Assembly (NCBI GenBank): GCA_009667805.1
Contig: CM019075.1
Coordinates: forward strand, 16,499,715-16,563,714
Direction of reading: 5' to 3'
DNA: 64,000 bases
Origin: Leptobrachium leishanense
Lineage: Eukaryota > Chordata > Amphibia > Anura > Megophryidae
Each line of letters opens with the position of its first letter. The first letter of the stretch is position 1. The notes beneath the pieces were generated by a model. The model saw only the letters and a list, made by a program, of their open reading frames with translations. It was not told the origin of the DNA and did no database searches. Shown piece after piece: positions 59,320-64,000 of this stretch. The translations under genes and the position numbers were made by a program.

Positions 59320-60030
59320 AACCAGTCCATCACTCTCACCTTGCAGTCCATCACTCTCACCTTGCAGTCCCTCGCTCTCGCCTTGCAGCCCATCGCTCTC
59401 ACCTTGCAGCCCATCACTCTTACCTTGCAGTCCGTCACTCTCGCCTTGCAGCCCATCACTCACCTTGCAGTCCATCACTCTCACCTAACAGCCCATCACT
59501 CTCACCTTGCATTCCATAACTCTCACCTTGCAGCCCATCACTCTCACCTTGCAGCCCATCGCTCTCGACTTGCAGCCCATCGCTCTCGCCTTGCAGCCCA
59601 TCGCCCTCGCCTTGCAGTCCGTCACTCTCACCTTGCAGCCCATCACTCTCACCTTGCAGCCCATCACTCTCACCTTGCAGTCTGTCACTCTCACCTTCCA
59701 GTCCATCACTCTCACCTTGCAGCCCATCACTCTCACCTTGCAGTCCATCACTCTCCCCTTGCAGTCCATCACTCTCACTTTGCAGCCCATCATTCTCACC
59801 TTGCAGTCTGTCACTCTCACCTTGCAGCCCATCACTCTCCCCTTGCAGTCCATCACTCTCACCTTGCAGCCCATCACTCTCACCTTGCAGCCCATCACTC
59901 TCACCTTGCAGCCCATCACTCTCCCCTTGCAGTCCATCACTCTCACCTTGCAGCCCATCACTCTCCCCTTCAGTCCATCACTCTCCCCTTGCAGTCCATC
60001 ACTCTCACCTTGCAGTCCTCTCCTCCTGTT
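59320..60030. repeat. minisatellite, 21-bp unit, about 33 copies
   Basis: Unit ccttgcagcccatcactctca with cag-ccc/cag-tcc and acc/ccc variants. As 21 is a multiple of three, frames stay open on both strands (LQSITLT-, HSHLAAH-, CKVRVMG- peptides). These frames are by-products, although one begins about 150 bp upstream of the array at 59173. Confidence 0.93.
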
Positions 60031-60044
60031 TCTCACCCTCCAAC

Positions 60045-60185
60045 CCTTCGATCGTAAGCTCTCACGGGAATTGGGCCATCGTTTCCTTCAGTGTTGGTTT
60101 GTCAAATGTTATTCAGTCTCACTGTATTGTAACACTGTCTATATTGTACCCACTGCAGGATATGTTGGTGCTATATAAAGTATAC
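60045..60185 (+). mobile_element. L2-type LINE 3' tail
   Basis: gatcgtaagctctcacggga followed by a block ending gttggtgctatataaagta, the standard L2 3' end in amphibians. The 21-bp array lies immediately upstream, perhaps grown out of the element. Confidence 0.65.
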
Positions 60186-62164
60186 TAATCTCTTTAACGC
60201 TCCTGCTCTGCTTGGTTGTGTGGGACATGTACAAGTCCATCTCTACAATAACATTAAACGAATTATCACTATCTTGACTGACATCACATGTGTACTTGCA
60301 GCCAGTCAACATCGAAGAATAATTACAGCTATCGTGTGGGACAATCGTTGTCTGTTATTGAAACCCTGTTTGGTGCGTCTCCGCACGTTTGCTTTGTGTC
60401 AGCACCTGTGTGCATCATGGAAACTGATTACAATAACACAACAGAAAGATTGAATGAAATCAAAGACCTGCACGCAGTGATTTAGCTGCGGCTTTCGAAA
60501 TTCTGATTATTTTATGAGGATGCTTAATGTTAAAATAACAATTTATAATGTAACGACAACACAGGTTCTATTAAACCGCATATAAAGTAATCAAAGCAAA
60601 TCAATTAACATCGGCCTTTAGCAGCTGGTAAACCCCCCCCCATTATAGAATGCAAGCGAGAATAACAAGCGACCATGGAATCACTTGTTATTCTCCACCT
60701 GCCTCACCACTAGCACTTCACGTACAAAGCATACAATGTATAGCAAGTGAGAATTTACAGTAACCTCCCTTACCAGCAGAGCTGCAAGAGATGTTTGGAG
60801 CTGGCCTGGAATACCAGGGGTGTCATTATTAACAAGTGGGGGCATCATACTTAAAGGGACTCTCTATGTATTGTGTGGCAGTGCACTCACCCCTCCAGGG
60901 GGCTGTGAGGGCTGATTCAGAGATTCCACGAAATTAAGACCAGCAAGCACTGATCTCAGCTTCTGATGAGTTCCCAGAAGGCGTGCTCTGTTTGGGACCC
61001 ATTTGCCACCATTGGATCTCACAGTACTCTTATCAAGAGCTATTGAGTTGGCTAGACGCATGCTCAAGCGTCCAGCAACACAGGAAGCTGACAGTGCGTC
61101 GTGTCCGAAGGAGCTCCAAGGCTGGTATGATGGTGATATAAATGGTTTAACGAGGCGAGGGTGTGGTGGGGGTCAGGAGGGGTTAATAGTTAACCCTTCC
61201 TTCCAACCTACTCCTATTTTAACCATAGAGCATACCTTTAACAGCTCACTGGTTAATACTAATGGCTCGGCTGGAACTGGGTTATATATGATACATTCCA
61301 GTCGAGAGCAAACTCAGCCAATTTCCTTCCTGCCCCGTGTGAAATATTACCAGCTTATAGTGAGTTATCACAAAATGATGAATGCTGTTATGCCCGAGGA
61401 CTTTGTTGCACTCTCTAACATTCTATGAGGATCAACGGCAAGGCCAGTTTGAATGGAAAGAAGGTTTATCTTGAAAACCTTGGAGAGATCTACCAAAAAT
61501 CTCTAGTGTTTTTTAATCCTTATGAGCTTTAATACAGAGATCAGTGGTTAGGTTTTGGGTTACCCCCGTTTTTCTCTGATACTTAGTAGTAGTATTAATT
61601 GGCTGCTATCCATTCATCTTGTCAACTCCACCAGCAAATGTCACATATGTAGTTTATTACAGAGTCATAACCGACCCATTATCTTGAGTTTCCTGGTTCA
61701 ATCCTACAGCCTCTTAATCTGTCACCTGTAAGCTGTCCCGATACCCTGTTGCAAACGGCTATCATCCTACCTTTCCATATTCATATGGGACCAAAATCCA
61801 CCAGTTGTGGCAAGTATGCTCCAACTTTTTGCCTGCGAGGCAGAATAATTATGCACTAAGCAGAAAATGAAATAATTCATTGGGTGTGGCTTCCCTTGGC
61901 CAGTGGGCCACCATCTTTAAGAAAACAGCATTGCTCGGTCAACCTAGAGAATCCAATAAAGCTCACCTCTGAACCATGGATAACATGATAATCTAGGTTG
62001 GCGAGGTTGGACACAAATTGGCAACCCAAGGAATTAGTTGAGGTTTCCTTTAGCGTTTACTCATGCCGCGTCTTATCACTACACAACGTCCATCCTATAT
62101 TTCTGCCCCATGCTGGAATTTCCGCTGCAGGTCAACTCGGGGGAATAGTGATCGCCAGTTTCAA
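60186..62164. other. intergenic, no gene
   Basis: Nothing supported. The plus-strand open frame 61003-61428 (141 codons) has no recognisable domain. Confidence 0.4.
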
Positions 62165-62893
62165 GAGAATGTTACAAACCCCCTCGGGTCTATGATGATG
62201 GTCCCTGTACACAGTATACTATCTACCCCTCCAATCTTTAGGTTGTCGGTAAAGCTAACTATCTTCAGGGAACAGAACGACAAGTGCCCAGCAAGGGTTA
62301 ACAGATACCAAAATACAATGATATACTTGATTGGGATAACAGGGACCTTAGTACTAGGAAAGGTCGTCAGCCTTATGCCTAACACAGAGCAGGGTTGACA
62401 GGAATAGCCAAGTCGGTACACAGAGCAGGGTCGTCAGGAATAGCCAAGTTGGTACACAGAGCAGGATTGTCAGGAATAGCCAAGTCGGTAATCAGAGCAG
62501 GATCATCAGGAATAGCCAAGTCGGTACACGGGTCGTCAGGAATAGCCTAGTCGGTACACAGAGCAGGGTCGTCAGGAATAGCCAAGTCGGTATACAGAGC
62601 AGGGTCGACAGGAATAGCAAAATCGGTATACAGAGTGGGTTTGTTAGGAACTGCCAGGGTCAAATACACAGAGTAACCAAATTAACAGAAAGCACTGAGG
62701 GATAGTAGAACCACTTCAGGGCAATGAGACTGCCTGTGCAGGCTGGCTTTAAACTCTGCGGCGCCGCGTCATCACACCGCCCCTCGGCCACCCATGTGAC
62801 TGCCACGGGCTTGCATATCACTCAGTGCCTGTCCAGCGAGGACAGCGCTGCCGGGCACCGGGTCTGATCCTCAGCGTGGGACGTGACAGAGAA
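62165..62893 (+). mobile_element. solo LTR, TG...CA, 5-bp target duplication GAGAA
   Basis: GAGAA at 62165-62169 and 62889-62893 brackets TGTTACAAACCCCC...GGGACGTGACA (62170-62888, 719 bp). It shares blocks with the minus-strand LTR at 19947-22710 and, more distantly, with 20683-21359. It contains a tandem array of a 36-bp unit in its middle. No internal coding region; left by recombination between two LTRs. Confidence 0.88.
62390..62650. repeat. tandem repeat, about 36-bp unit, inside the LTR
   Basis: cggtacacagagcagggtcg followed by tcaggaatagccaagt is repeated about seven times. Same unit, reversed, as in 22255-22465. Repeats in this part of an LTR often act as enhancers, which is only a possibility here. 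Confidence 0.85.
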
Positions 62894-64000
62894 CTTCTGG
62901 AGAGGTTATACATAACATCCTCTGAACAGTCACAATGCAATAGGGCCCTGGTGCGCAATAACAGATCTATTTAAAGGTCTCTGGAAAGAGTCCCTTCCTT
63001 TTTTTATTTCTAAATAGGATGAATAAAATCTTGTAAAATGACACTTAAAGATGTCTCTTGAACGACAAACATATACGTTAAAATTTCCTTCTTATCCTGT
63101 GATTTGTAAAGAGCTTTTACCTGGTGATTATGGAATTTTGGGTTATCCTTTTCAATCTTAGATTTGTTTTTAAGTGAATGTTTTTTTTTTATTAGTCGTT
63201 GAGGTTAGATTTTAATTTTGTAAGACGTTCCAACGTGCGTGTCAAAACGCATTCGCCGATAATAGATGGCAGAATCAATTACCTCCGTTTAAATGTCATC
63301 TACGGGCACACGGCTCATAATACATAGATAAATATTTAAGATAAACGTCCTCGTCTTTTGTCCTTTTTGATGCTTTTTTTTCTTCTGTCCTTTCACTCAT
63401 TGGGTCCATAAAACAGACCTGTACTCATAATCCTTTTATTGACTTCCGTGTGTGTTTGCCGGACGTCAAACTAAAGAGATCTATTCACATTTCCGATTGG
63501 TTTTGTTCAGGGGAAAAAATGACAAATGTAAGTCTTTTCACCGTCCTGTATTATCTCTGAGCGCGCCTCGTTCTTTATTTTTTTGCCATTTGCCGATCCA
63601 CGTACAAGTGAAGACTGATTCAATAAAAAACCCGTAAGTACACAAAGCGCGACATTAAAAATACGCGGCGCGCACATCGGTTTTGTTAGCGAATGTGGAA
63701 ACAGGAGCCCTTATTTATTTTTTTTGAGGAAAGAAAGACCTGAACAGGAAATTGCCTAAACGAATTAACATCTGCCGTCGTCTGACGCATTAACCGTAGG
63801 TCATCTGGGTTTATTATTTTTTTTACAGCATAATTTTAATTTAAAAAAGCTTTCCATGTCAAGAATCCTTTTAATGACCTGTTCGCAAGTCGGATCTGGA
63901 GTTTAAGTGTGTAAATGTATGTATACATTTTTTTCCTCGAGTGTGAAGCACACGATCCACAGCTTTTTGGGAAGAGTTTTCCCAGCTGGCCCAAGTAATG
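62894..64000. other. intergenic to the window edge, no gene
   Basis: A/T-rich with no family-like open frame or repeat ends. Confidence 0.45.

Noticed and set aside
59173..60178. Open frames of 294, 223 and 183 codons across the 21-bp array
   Set aside because: A multiple-of-three repeat opens frames on both strands; no domain, signal peptide or composition of a real protein.

Overview
This is vertebrate genomic DNA, most likely from an amphibian and probably a frog. It holds a head-to-tail run of single-exon bitter taste receptor (TAS2R) genes, one spliced Myb/SANT-type gene, and a very dense mix of DNA transposons (hAT, Tc1, piggyBac-like, Harbinger-like MITE, pogo, Helitron), L2/CR1-like LINE pieces, solo LTRs and minisatellites. 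No prokaryotic operons, rRNA or tRNA genes are visible. The anuran assignment is an inference from the TAS2R expansion and the repeat families. A caecilian, salamander or lobe-finned fish is not excluded.

Host genes. Five TAS2R loci lie on the minus strand at 1551-2489, 4724-5662, 12596-13522, 15362-16237 and 30577-31518. The first four are intact (291-312 aa). The fifth has one in-frame stop at codon 227 and is otherwise open. The first two are tandem duplicates whose flanks also align. On the plus strand, a two-exon gene (42083-42737 joined to 43742-44475, 462 aa) encodes a Myb/SANT-like DNA-binding domain, a coiled coil and a basic C-terminus.

Mobile layer. 0.33-1.48 kb: piggyBac-like insertion whose empty site survives next to the duplicated receptor gene. 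6.0-6.8, 13.8-14.3 and 56.1-57.2 kb: three snap-back elements, one carrying hammerhead-ribozyme-like motifs, with another such motif at 7.4 kb. 8.7-10.6 and 45.8-50.8 kb: Helitrons with TC...CTAG ends. 16.7-22.8 kb: a Tc1 element holding a hAT and, separately, an LTR that contains a hAT that contains a solo LTR. 23.3-25.1 kb: LINE reverse transcriptase. 27.5-29.2 kb: hAT with a MITE inside. 33.7-35.4, 37.1-39.2, 44.8-45.8 and 51.3-52.8 kb: further hAT elements with 8-bp target duplications. 54.2-55.1 and 62.2-62.9 kb: solo LTRs.

Tandem arrays. Large arrays sit at 17.7-19.1, 37.8-38.6, 39.5-41.2, 45.1-45.65, 51.6-52.5, 59.3-60.0 and 62.4-62.65 kb. Most lie inside transposons or share units with them. 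The long open frames across these arrays are by-products of the repeats, not genes. The receptors would act together as chemosensory GPCRs. The transposons are non-autonomous or broken, and no complete functional transposase was found.
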